Source: an uncultured Verrucomicrobiota bacterium (GTDB taxonomy: Bacteria; Verrucomicrobiota; Kiritimatiellia; RFP12; UBA1067). From it: a DNA stretch of 7,370 bases. How positions within the stretch are numbered: position 1 is the stretch's first letter; the number at the start of each line of letters is the position of its first letter. Made by a program: the position numbers and the translations under genes. The stretch covers positions 1-7,370 of the forward strand of contig CAMZET010000064.1 in NCBI GenBank assembly GCA_947305825.1, read 5' to 3'. Of this stretch, positions 1-6,327 are shown piece after piece. Under the pieces are notes generated by a model. That model was not told the DNA's origin. It searched no databases and worked only from the letters and a program-made list of their open reading frames with translations.

Positions 1-753
1 TGGCGGCCGCAGCTGGACGTGGCGTGCATAAGCGAACGCGGACTGGTGCGGCGGGACAACCAGGACAACTTTTTCGTCGACAGGCGGAGGAGCGTGTTTG
101 CCGTCGCCGACGGGATGGGCGGAGCGCAAGGTGGCGCCAAAGCGAGCGAGATAGCGTGCATGTTCCTGGCGTCGGCGTCCGAGGGGGCGCGTTCGTTCCT
201 CGACTTGATGCGGCGCTCATCGGAGGCGATTCACCAGGCGAACCACGAAGTGCGCAAGTTCGCCGCCGCCGCCGGCTACCGCCAGATGGGCACTACTCTC
301 GCCGTCATGTTCGTGGATACCAGCGGGCAGGAGGGGGCGGTCCTCGCCCATGTTGGCGACAGCCGCGTATATCGCGTGCGCGACGGCGGCATCGAGCGAC
401 TCACGCACGACCACACGATTGCCGGGGAACTCAGCCGCCGCTCGTCGTGCAGCAGCCTTGTCGAGGAACTGCAAGGCCGAGCCGGCCCGCTTTCCCATAT
501 GCTCACCCGCGCTGTCGGCATCGAGGACTCCATAACGCCAGACTGGCGACGCATCGATCTCAAGCCCGGTGACACTTACATAATCTGTTCGGACGGCGTA
601 TACGACATGCTTCCCGACCGTGCCCTGCTCGCCATAGCTTCGCCAAGCGCCACCGCGCGCGAAACGACTGACCGCATCGGCGCCGGCGTGCTCGCCGCCG
701 GAGCCGCCGACAACTATACCTGCATTGTAATCAAAGTGGGGGAAGCGTCATGA
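1..753 (+). CDS. PP2C-family (PPM) serine/threonine protein phosphatase, probably 5'-partial
   Basis: Metal-dependent protein phosphatase that removes phosphate from Ser/Thr residues, probably in the cytoplasm. The frame is open to base 1. A GTG at 19 could start a 244-residue protein, but the RxxNQD motif would then lie at residues 11-16, leaving almost no first beta strand, so translation probably begins upstream of the window. Counting from that GTG, the PPM signatures appear in order: RRDNQD 11-16, ADGMGG 30-35 (metal ligand Asp31), GTTLAV 91-96, GDSR 113-116, LTRAVG 162-167, CSDG 190-193 (metal ligand Asp192) and a C-terminal DN pair at 231-232. All expected metal-binding Asp positions are kept, so the enzyme should be active. 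The length matches a bare catalytic domain, with no membrane helix. The stop overlaps the kinase start (ATGA, 750-753), so it is the natural antagonist of that kinase. The family call is firm; the substrate is unknown. Confidence 0.93.
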   Translation, partial: WRPQLDVACISERGLVRRDNQDNFFVDRRRSVFAVADGMGGAQGGAKASEIACMFLASASEGARSFLDLMRRSSEAIHQANHEVRKFAAAAGYRQMGTTLAVMFVDTSGQEGAVLAHVGDSRVYRVRDGGIERLTHDHTIAGELSRRSSCSSLVEELQGRAGPLSHMLTRAVGIEDSITPDWRRIDLKPGDTYIICSDGVYDMLPDRALLAIASPSATARETTDRIGAGVLAAGAADNYTCIVIKVGEAS

Positions 754-1874
754 GCGCCAAGGAACATCCGAACGTATTCAACGAAGGTGAACGTTTCCGC
801 GGCTACAAAATCGTGAGGCGCCTCGGAAACGGCGGTCTGGGGGCCGTCTACCTCGTCAAGCACGAAGTCCTCGAGAACCTTTACGCACTGAAAATCCTCT
901 ACCCCGAAGTCGCAAACGCGAACGAAAACTATGTGAAGCGCTTCCTGCGCGAGGCGAAAATCGCGACGCGAATCCGCCACCCGAACCTGGTGGCGGTATA
1001 CGACGCCGGCTTCGACGAAGAGAAGGGTGTCTACTATCTCGTGATGGACTATGTGAACGGCGGCGACTTGCGCCAGGCGATAGCGTTCGCCGGGCATTTC
1101 GACCCAGACAGGGCGGTCGAGGTGATAATGCAGGTCGCCAGCGCCCTGGAAGCCGCGCAGAAGTTCAAGGTGGTGCACCGCGACATAAAGCCAGAGAACA
1201 TAATGATACAGCCTGACGGGCTGGTGAAACTCGTAGACCTCGGAATCGCGAAGTCCGACGACATAAAGGATTCCCTCAATACGACCCTGGAGAGCGTGTT
1301 CGGAACGCCGGCATACGTCGCGCCGGAGCAAGCCGTGGACGCCTCGACCGTGGACGCTCGCGCAGACATATACTCCCTCGGCATCGTCCTTTTCGAGATG
1401 ATAGCCGGGCGAACGCCGTACGAAGGGCCGAACGCTCCGCAGATTCTGGCCAAGACGCTTTCGCCCGAGCCTATTCCCGACATACGCGACTTCGCGCCCG
1501 GCGTCAAACCGATGCTCGCCGTGCTTATTCGCCGGATGTGCGTCAAGGAGCGCGACCGCCGCATCGCCGGGCCCACGGAACTGCTCGCGGAGTTCGCGCG
1601 CCTAGGCTACAGGCTCGACGAGCGCTCGAAAGCGAGCGTGCAGTATTCTGACTCCGCAGAGAGCGCGCCGACGATTATTTCCGTCCGCGAAGTGCTGGAC
1701 AGCCTTCCGAGCAATCGCAAGAGCACGTTGTCGTTCGACACTACCGACGTGGAGATACAGAACTTCATAGCGGAGCTCAAGCGCAAGAAGCTGATGAAGA
1801 AAATCGCGGCGGCAGTGGGCGTCGCGGCTCTTGCGATGGCGTTGGCGTATTTGATTGCGGCGTTGCGCGGCTAG
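750..1874 (+). CDS. Hanks-type serine/threonine protein kinase with a C-terminal membrane anchor
   Basis: Transfers phosphate from ATP to Ser/Thr of target proteins. The 374-residue protein has a full kinase core at about 19-275: glycine loop GNGGLG 26-31, ATP-binding Lys48, helix-C Glu68, catalytic loop HRDIKPEN 143-150 (Asp145, Lys147, Asn150), metal-binding DLG 163-165 (DLG in place of DFG is common in bacterial kinases), activation segment ending GTPAYVAPEQ 185-194, DIYSLG 206-211 and a late conserved Arg at about 271. The HRD Arg suggests regulation by activation-loop phosphorylation, and Ser/Thr residues occur at 175-186. A Ser/Thr-rich linker (about 285-340) leads to basic residues and one hydrophobic helix at about 352-371, followed by only three residues. 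There is no PASTA or other extracytoplasmic sensor domain. The ATG lies within the phosphatase stop and follows a purine-rich GGGGGA ribosome site at 738-743. The stop TAG shares a CTAG with the stop of the opposing permease gene. Confidence 0.95.
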   Translation: MSAKEHPNVFNEGERFRGYKIVRRLGNGGLGAVYLVKHEVLENLYALKILYPEVANANENYVKRFLREAKIATRIRHPNLVAVYDAGFDEEKGVYYLVMDYVNGGDLRQAIAFAGHFDPDRAVEVIMQVASALEAAQKFKVVHRDIKPENIMIQPDGLVKLVDLGIAKSDDIKDSLNTTLESVFGTPAYVAPEQAVDASTVDARADIYSLGIVLFEMIAGRTPYEGPNAPQILAKTLSPEPIPDIRDFAPGVKPMLAVLIRRMCVKERDRRIAGPTELLAEFARLGYRLDERSKASVQYSDSAESAPTIISVREVLDSLPSNRKSTLSFDTTDVEIQNFIAELKRKKLMKKIAAAVGVAALAMALAYLIAALRG

Positions 1875-4105
1875 CGGCGGCGTCCGGTGCGCGTAAGCGC
1901 GAGCGCGGCAGGGATTGCGAAGGCGAGCGCGAAAGCGACGGCGCCGCACGCTCCTTCGGCCACGAGGCGCCACGGCACGACGAAATAATGCGGCAGACCG
2001 GGCCATATCGAGGCCGTCTTGAACGTCGCGAAATATCCTGCGGCAGCACCGAGCGGCAGCCCAGCCGCCATGCCGAGAAGCGCGGTCGCCACTGCCGAGC
2101 GCGTGAGCAGCGCGGCTAGCTGCAGCCGTGTGGCCCCTATCGTGCGCAGCATCTTCAGCTCCCGCCGCCGCGCGTCCGCCTCGGCGACAAGCATCGCGAC
2201 AAAGCCGATGGACAGGATGAACAGGAAGGCGAAGGGGACGCGAGCGGCGGCGCCTATCACGTCGTTCCCGTGCGCGAGCGTGCCGTCCGCTATCTCGTCG
2301 CGTGCATGGAGGCGGACCGCAGCTTCTGGCGGGTTGCCAAGACGGCGGGCGATTTCCGCCTCCACGATTCGTCCGGCGCCGAAGGCTCCGTGGCGCGAAA
2401 GGAATTCCGGCTCGTATTCCACCCACAGATGCGTCATTCGCACCATCGGGGCGGGACGCCTGTCGAGCGACTCCACGGTGTCGAACGACGCGAATACCGG
2501 CCCGAGCGTAGTGTTCGGCATTCTGTTTAGCCCGCGCACGAGTCCGCGGCTAGTCACCATGTGCCAGTTCAAATCGACTACGCCGGCGACGGGGAGGCCG
2601 AGAAGCGTGTCGCCGCGATGCAGCGACAGCGCACGGGACATCATTTCCGTTATCACGACTCCGCCGTCCTTGAGCGCGGCTGCGGCCTCTTCGCGCGTAC
2701 CCTCCACGAAGCGGAAGTGCGGCAGCCATTCCGCCGCCAGGAACAGCGCGTTGCTCTTCGCGTCTCCGCCGTCTTCGAGCCTGACTTGCAGCGGCAGCAG
2801 TTCGCTTATCCGCTTTACCCCCTCAATATCCCGCAGCTTTTCGACCTCGAAAGCGCTGACGCCCGCCGGCAGCAGCGAGACGATTGCGTCCGGCCATTCG
2901 GGAGACGGCACGAACGCGCGCATGAGCGAGGAGCCCCAGACTTCGACGGCGACGAAAGCGGCGAAGCCGAGCGCGAAGGTGACGGCCATGCCGCGGCGTG
3001 TCTTGCGCGGCTTTTGAGACTGCGCGTCGATTGCGCGCACTGCCAGGGCCGGATGGAGCGCGAAAAGCGCCGCCGGGGCAATCACAAGCGGAAGCGCGGC
3101 CAGCGTCGCGGCCAGCGAACGCCAGTCCGCGACCGCGCCCGCCGGGAACGAAGCCGGCGAAAGCGCGACGAAAAGCGCGAGACCGCCGATGCCTGCCGCC
3201 GCGCCGGCGAGCCATCCCGCCGCACCGCTCGCGAACGCCTCCGCCATCACGAAGCGCACGACGCCGCCTCGCGTCAGGCCGGCCATGCGCAAGCGCGAAA
3301 GCGTGTAGCGGTTCGCCTCCACCGAAAGCAGAAGGGAATTGGCGAGAAGCGAAAGGGCGGTCAGGACGGCGGCTATCAGCATTAGCGGGCGGGCGTAGTC
3401 CATGCGTCGCTGTTCGTCGCCGCGAAAGCGGCTGCAAACTTCCGGCGAAGACGGCGTGAGAAGGGCGCGTTTGCCGGATGCTGGCGGCAAAGTCGCGTAG
3501 AGCGAAAGCGAGCCGTGTTTTTCTGAGGCGACGGCGCGGAACGCGGCGTCGTTCGCGAGCGCGGTCGGGAACTGCGGCGGCAGGGGGAGTTCGCCATCGA
3601 GGAAGCCGACGATTTCGGCTGTCATGGTGCCGTTTCTGCCGACGAATTTGAGCGTGTCTCCAAGCGGTGGCGGCGCGTCGCGGAAGCGCCTGAACGCCTG
3701 CCGCACACAGACGACCTCCGGCGCATCGGAGTTGTCGTCCGGCCAGTGCCCCTCGGCGAGCGCGAGCGCGGCGTACGGGTTTTCGCTCGGAGCCGGCGCC
3801 AGGAGCGCGCGCATCGGAGGCCCCTGCAGAACCCGGCCTCCGGGACGGTAGTCCACCGTCAGCGCCACTGTCTCCAGCGTCAGGTCGGCACCCGGCGACG
3901 CGTCCCGCGCTTTGGCATCATCGACCGTCCAGGCAGACCACGGGGCGGCGGCCCGCGCCGCGATGAGCGGCGCCTGCGCCGCGTTCGTCGCGCCGAGCGA
4001 TGTCGTGAACACGACTGCGCCCGTTGCCGCCGCTATCCCCGCGAGTGCGCAAAGAAACCGCGCCTTGCCCCGAGCCATCCCTGCCAACACAAGCCGCAGC
4101 GTCAC
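1871..4105 (-). CDS. ABC transporter permease with two FtsX/MacB-type domains (YbbP-like)
   Basis: Inner-membrane partner of the adjacent ABC ATPase, probably using ATP hydrolysis to drive movements of its periplasmic domains. The protein is 744 residues from a GTG at 4105-4103. Hydrophobic segments at about 17-37, 241-261, 283-315, 331-350, 373-389, 623-641, 668-692 and 714-737 give two four-helix halves, each with a large outside domain (about 38-240 and 390-622). Each half has an FtsX-type coupling segment after its second helix: RLRMAGLTRGG at 271-281 and ELKMLRTIGATRLQL at 649-663. This matches the YbbP layout (about 800 residues) more than MacB, which carries its own ATPase domain, or LolC/LolE, which have one FtsX domain. 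GTG is chosen because it overlaps the ATPase stop (GTGA) and has a GGAG ribosome site 8 nt upstream; a longer reading frame to 4195 only reads through the ATPase gene. The N-terminal helix could be a membrane anchor. Its cargo is not evident. Confidence 0.9.
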   Translation of the reverse strand: MTLRLVLAGMARGKARFLCALAGIAAATGAVVFTTSLGATNAAQAPLIAARAAAPWSAWTVDDAKARDASPGADLTLETVALTVDYRPGGRVLQGPPMRALLAPAPSENPYAALALAEGHWPDDNSDAPEVVCVRQAFRRFRDAPPPLGDTLKFVGRNGTMTAEIVGFLDGELPLPPQFPTALANDAAFRAVASEKHGSLSLYATLPPASGKRALLTPSSPEVCSRFRGDEQRRMDYARPLMLIAAVLTALSLLANSLLLSVEANRYTLSRLRMAGLTRGGVVRFVMAEAFASGAAGWLAGAAAGIGGLALFVALSPASFPAGAVADWRSLAATLAALPLVIAPAALFALHPALAVRAIDAQSQKPRKTRRGMAVTFALGFAAFVAVEVWGSSLMRAFVPSPEWPDAIVSLLPAGVSAFEVEKLRDIEGVKRISELLPLQVRLEDGGDAKSNALFLAAEWLPHFRFVEGTREEAAAALKDGGVVITEMMSRALSLHRGDTLLGLPVAGVVDLNWHMVTSRGLVRGLNRMPNTTLGPVFASFDTVESLDRRPAPMVRMTHLWVEYEPEFLSRHGAFGAGRIVEAEIARRLGNPPEAAVRLHARDEIADGTLAHGNDVIGAAARVPFAFLFILSIGFVAMLVAEADARRRELKMLRTIGATRLQLAALLTRSAVATALLGMAAGLPLGAAAGYFATFKTASIWPGLPHYFVVPWRLVAEGACGAVAFALAFAIPAALALTRTGRRR

Positions 4106-4827
4106 TTGTACGTCTCCAGATAGCGCGCGGAAATAGCCGCCGCGTCGTGCCCGGACGCGAAGTCGGCAGCGATCCGCCCGCCTTTGATGAAGCAAACCCT
4201 CCCGGCTGCCGCCGCGACGACAGGGTCGTGCGTGACGAGCAGAATCGCGCTGTGTTCTGCGGCGTTGATCTCCCGCAGAAGCGCACAGAATTCCTTGGCG
4301 GACGCGGCGTCGAGGTTGCCGGTCGGCTCGTCGGCCAGGATTGCCGCCGGACGGAGGAAAAGGGCGCGGGCGATGGCCACGCGCTGGCGTTCGCCTCCGG
4401 AGAGATTCGGCGGACGCCGCGCAAGCTTGCCTTGAAGGCCGAGGCGGCCGGCGAGCTCTTCGACGCGCGCACCGTCCGGACGCTTGCCGTCCAGCCTCGC
4501 CGGCAGCACGATGTTCTCTTTCGCGCTGAGCGTGTCAATCAGGTTGAAGTCCTGGAATACGACGCCCAGGCGGCGGCGGCGGAAGCGCGTCGCCGCCGTG
4601 TCGCCCATCGCCGTCACCTCTTCCCCGCCTACCTCGATTTTTCCGCCGTCCGGCACTATAAGCCCGGCCGCCAAATGCAGGAACGTGGACTTTCCGCTCC
4701 CGGACGGACCCATCAGCGCCACGAACTCGCCCTCTTCCACCGACAGCGAGAAGCCTTTGAGCACTTCGGCCCTGGCATCTCCCTTCCCGTACGAATGGAC
4801 TACCTCTTGCGCCAATATCGCTTTCAT
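4102..4827 (-). CDS. ABC transporter ATP-binding protein, LolD/MacB/YbbA type
   Basis: Cytoplasmic ATPase that dimerises and powers the FtsX-type permease encoded next to it. The 241-residue length is normal for the family. All nucleotide-binding motifs are present: Walker A GPSGSGKST 40-48, Q-loop Gln92 in VVFQDFNLI, ABC signature LSGGERQ 142-148, Walker B ILADEP 163-168 with catalytic Glu167, D-loop NLD 171-173 and switch His200. The phrases ADEPTGNLD and VFQDFNLIDTLSAKENI are typical of the lipoprotein-release/macrolide-exporter branch (LolD, MacB, FtsE, YbbA). The ATG at 4827 is preceded on the minus strand by AAGGCGG. The pseudopilin gene stops 13 nt upstream, and this gene overlaps the permease by 4 nt, so the three are one transcription unit. 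No membrane-fusion (MacA-like) gene is in the window, which favours a YbbA-like or Lol-like role over a tripartite exporter. The family is certain, the exact subfamily is not. Confidence 0.94.
   Translation of the reverse strand: MKAILAQEVVHSYGKGDARAEVLKGFSLSVEEGEFVALMGPSGSGKSTFLHLAAGLIVPDGGKIEVGGEEVTAMGDTAATRFRRRRLGVVFQDFNLIDTLSAKENIVLPARLDGKRPDGARVEELAGRLGLQGKLARRPPNLSGGERQRVAIARALFLRPAAILADEPTGNLDAASAKEFCALLREINAAEHSAILLVTHDPVVAAAAGRVCFIKGGRIAADFASGHDAAAISARYLETYK
4114..4117 (-). promoter_or_regulatory. Shine-Dalgarno GGAG that fixes the permease GTG start
   Basis: On the minus strand, GGAG sits 8 nt before the GTG at 4105-4103. It lies inside the last codons of the ATPase gene, whose TGA overlaps that GTG. 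The combination supports coupled translation of ATPase and permease and argues against any upstream start. Confidence 0.7.
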
Positions 4828-4840
4828 GAGCCGCCTTGCA

Positions 4841-5941
4841 TCAGTTTCCGAGTGTGGTGGACCAGCCGGTATCGTATTCGGCGGCGCGGTAGGTGTTGCC
4901 GGCGCAGTCCAGCACGCCGGCGAGACGGCACGTCGAGGCGACGCCTTGCCCGCCCGCCTTCAGGGCGAAGACAGCGATGTAATTCCTGTAGTTCTTCTTG
5001 TCGAAGGCCGGGTTGTGCGGCGCCTCGCCGAGCCCAATCTGGCTGCGGACGCATTCGGCGTTCTTGCCGACGCCGAAGCAGAGCAGTTTCACGGATGCGA
5101 GGGCGGCTTCCGCCTCCGAAGCAGTCGGCGCAGAGTTGGTGACGGCGAGCGGATATCCGAAATCGTCGTATGCGGAAGAGGTCGGGTTCAGGACGGCGAC
5201 GGGCGTGCCGTTCGTCAGGATGGTCGGGTAGAAAGCGCTCATGTCCGGGCGGAAGCCGGGGCCGCCGCCCATTATCTTCAAGTGGCCGTCCGCCGCGCTC
5301 GAATACGCCACGCCGTTCTCCATCTCGACCGAGCAGTAGCCGTTGCGCGTGGCGCCGTACGCCTGCTGCGTAGACGGGTTGTGGAGATAGTAGTAGTCGA
5401 TGCCGGCGTTCCTGAGCAGTTCCACGTCGCTTGCGGTGAGGTAGTATATGCCGAGCGATTTCCAGAGTCCCGTGCCGCGCATGCCGCGGTTCTGCTCCTG
5501 GGCGTCGGAGATGGACGCGGTGTTTCCGCTGCCCTGGCCGGCCGCATTGTACAGGGCGCCGAGCACCTTCCAGGAGCCGTCGTATATTCCCAGGCCGGAA
5601 TGCACCTGCCTTGCGTCGAACGTCGCGCTCGTCGAGCCTCGCGCTGTCGTCTCCGTGCGCGTGCCCAAGTCGAACGTCCCCTCGCCGCCGCGCCACGACC
5701 CGCTCGACGCCGCGTCTATAAGCGAGTCGAAGCCGCCGAAATATCCGCTCGCGCCCTGCTCGCGGTTCAGCATCTCGTATGTCGAAAGAGCACTGTATAC
5801 CCGCTTTATGTTCGCGAGATTCACCTTCTTCGCCTGCACTTCGCGCACGTTCCCGTAGCTGTGGATGCCTACGACCGTCACGAAGCCGAGTATCGCAATC
5901 ACGATGATGAGTTCAATCAGTGTAAAGCCGTTTCTGTTCAT
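4841..5941 (-). CDS. Type II secretion/type IV pilin-like pseudopilin with an unusually large C-terminal domain
   Basis: Prepilin-like protein expected to be inserted in the inner membrane, then cut and N-methylated by a prepilin peptidase (PilD/GspO type). The 366-residue protein starts MNRNGFTLIEL: cleavage is expected after Gly5, giving mature Phe1 with the conserved Glu5 (precursor Glu10), followed by a hydrophobic helix at 6-26. The rest is an outside domain rich in Gly, Ser, Ala and Tyr, with five Cys (203, 288, 297, 338, 346). Classical GspG pseudopilins are around 140 residues, so this is far longer; long single-pilin-domain proteins are common in the Verrucomicrobia/Lentisphaerae/Planctomycetes group. 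The ATG at 5941 is chosen because it leaves the normal short leader and has AAAAGG 8 nt upstream; the frame runs open to 6007, but the extra residues are not leader-like. It is the first gene of the operon with the ABC ATPase and permease. I recognise only the N-terminal domain. Confidence 0.92.
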   Translation of the reverse strand: MNRNGFTLIELIIVIAILGFVTVVGIHSYGNVREVQAKKVNLANIKRVYSALSTYEMLNREQGASGYFGGFDSLIDAASSGSWRGGEGTFDLGTRTETTARGSTSATFDARQVHSGLGIYDGSWKVLGALYNAAGQGSGNTASISDAQEQNRGMRGTGLWKSLGIYYLTASDVELLRNAGIDYYYLHNPSTQQAYGATRNGYCSVEMENGVAYSSAADGHLKIMGGGPGFRPDMSAFYPTILTNGTPVAVLNPTSSAYDDFGYPLAVTNSAPTASEAEAALASVKLLCFGVGKNAECVRSQIGLGEAPHNPAFDKKNYRNYIAVFALKAGGQGVASTCRLAGVLDCAGNTYRAAEYDTGWSTTLGN

Positions 5942-5949
5942 TTGGTCCG

Positions 5950-5955
5950 CCTTTT
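5950..5955 (-). promoter_or_regulatory. Shine-Dalgarno AAAAGG that supports the pseudopilin start at 5941
   Basis: On the minus strand AAAAGG ends 8 nt before the ATG at 5941-5939. This spacing, together with the five-residue prepilin leader, selects this start over the longer open frame that begins at 6007. Confidence 0.6.
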
Positions 5956-6005
5956 CGCCGGCGCGGGCGGCGGCGCGACACGCGCCGCAGACACCGCGCT
6001 TCGAC

Positions 6006-6011
6006 AATATA
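6006..6011 (-). promoter_or_regulatory. Possible -10 element for the pseudopilin-ABC operon
   Basis: Minus-strand TATATT stands out in a very GC-rich spacer, about 65 nt before the pseudopilin ATG. No convincing -35 hexamer is seen at 16-18 nt upstream, where the DNA is GC-rich, so this is a weak suggestion. Confidence 0.22.
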
Positions 6012-6087
6012 AACGCCGCCGCGACGGCCCCGGTTCACACGCGGGATGCTGTCGCAGCGGCTGTAGCTCCACACCTGGCGCGATGGA

Positions 6088-6309
6088 CTATCCTTGCGCT
6101 TGCGAGTTGCCGCCGGCCTTGCCGTGCGAGCCGCCGCAATGCCCGCAGCCGCCGTCGCAGCCTCCGCCGCAGTGCCCGCCGCCGGCGCCGCAGCCGCAAT
6201 GGCCGGCGCAGCCTACGCAGCTCTTGGTCCACTGTCCCTTGCGGAATTGCTTTCTGGCGGCGAAGACCGCCGCCAGGACTATGGCTACCACTGCTATGGC
6301 GTTTGCCAT
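6088..6309 (-). CDS. FeoB-associated Cys-rich membrane protein with a long Gly/Cys/His tail
   Basis: Small inner-membrane protein of the kind often found directly after feoB (the FeoB-associated Cys-rich family), thought to assist ferrous iron uptake; its biochemical role is not settled. The 73 residues comprise one N-terminal helix at about 3-18, a basic stretch RKQFRKGQWTK at 19-29, and a tail with eight Cys (31, 34, 38, 40, 47, 51, 55, 58) and four His (37, 46, 57, 62), mostly separated by Gly. Positive charge after the helix suggests that the tail is cytoplasmic. The family hallmark CxxC/CxxxC cluster is present at 31-40, but the Gly-Cys-His stretch after it looks longer than usual. The ATG at 6309 has a strong AAAGGAG ribosome site (6324-6318) with an 8-nt spacer. 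FeoB stops 18 nt upstream, so both are co-transcribed. The family call rests on position plus architecture. Confidence 0.85.
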   Translation of the reverse strand: MANAIAVVAIVLAAVFAARKQFRKGQWTKSCVGCAGHCGCGAGGGHCGGGCDGGCGHCGGSHGKAGGNSQAQG

Positions 6310-6327
6310 TTTCGCCGCTCCTTTGCC

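Larger units (their letters stand above)
5942..6087. other. 146-nt spacer between the iron-uptake block and the pseudopilin operon, with a GC-rich inverted repeat
   Basis: No gene is supported here on either strand. It contains a perfect 8-bp inverted repeat with a 3-nt loop at 5970-5988 (GCGGCGCG-ACA-CGCGCCGC) and, further upstream on the minus strand, the only AT-rich hexamer of the spacer, TATATT at 6011-6006. The hairpin is not followed by a T-run on either strand, so it is not a classical intrinsic terminator. It would fall in the 5' leader of the pseudopilin mRNA if transcription starts near 6000. Confidence 0.4.

Noticed and set aside
714..1331. A 205-codon minus-strand frame opposite the kinase
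   Set aside because: It is a mirror of the kinase catalytic core and shows no independent motif or ribosome site.
4106..4195. Upstream extension of the permease by 30 residues
   Set aside because: These codons read through the ATPase gene in another frame and give an Arg-rich stretch, while GTG at 4105 has a GGAG at the right distance and a typical N-terminal membrane helix.
4024..5142. A 372-codon open frame on the + strand opposite the ABC ATPase
   Set aside because: It is antisense to an ATPase with every ABC motif intact, and its own product is Arg-rich and featureless.
5970..5988. Intrinsic terminator for the feo operon
   Set aside because: The stem is strong, but neither strand has a run of T after it, so it is reported only as an inverted repeat.
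5942..6007. Upstream extension of the pseudopilin by 22 residues
   Set aside because: The extension is Cys/Ala/Arg-rich and unlike a prepilin leader. The internal ATG at 5941 gives the standard short leader and has its own ribosome site.
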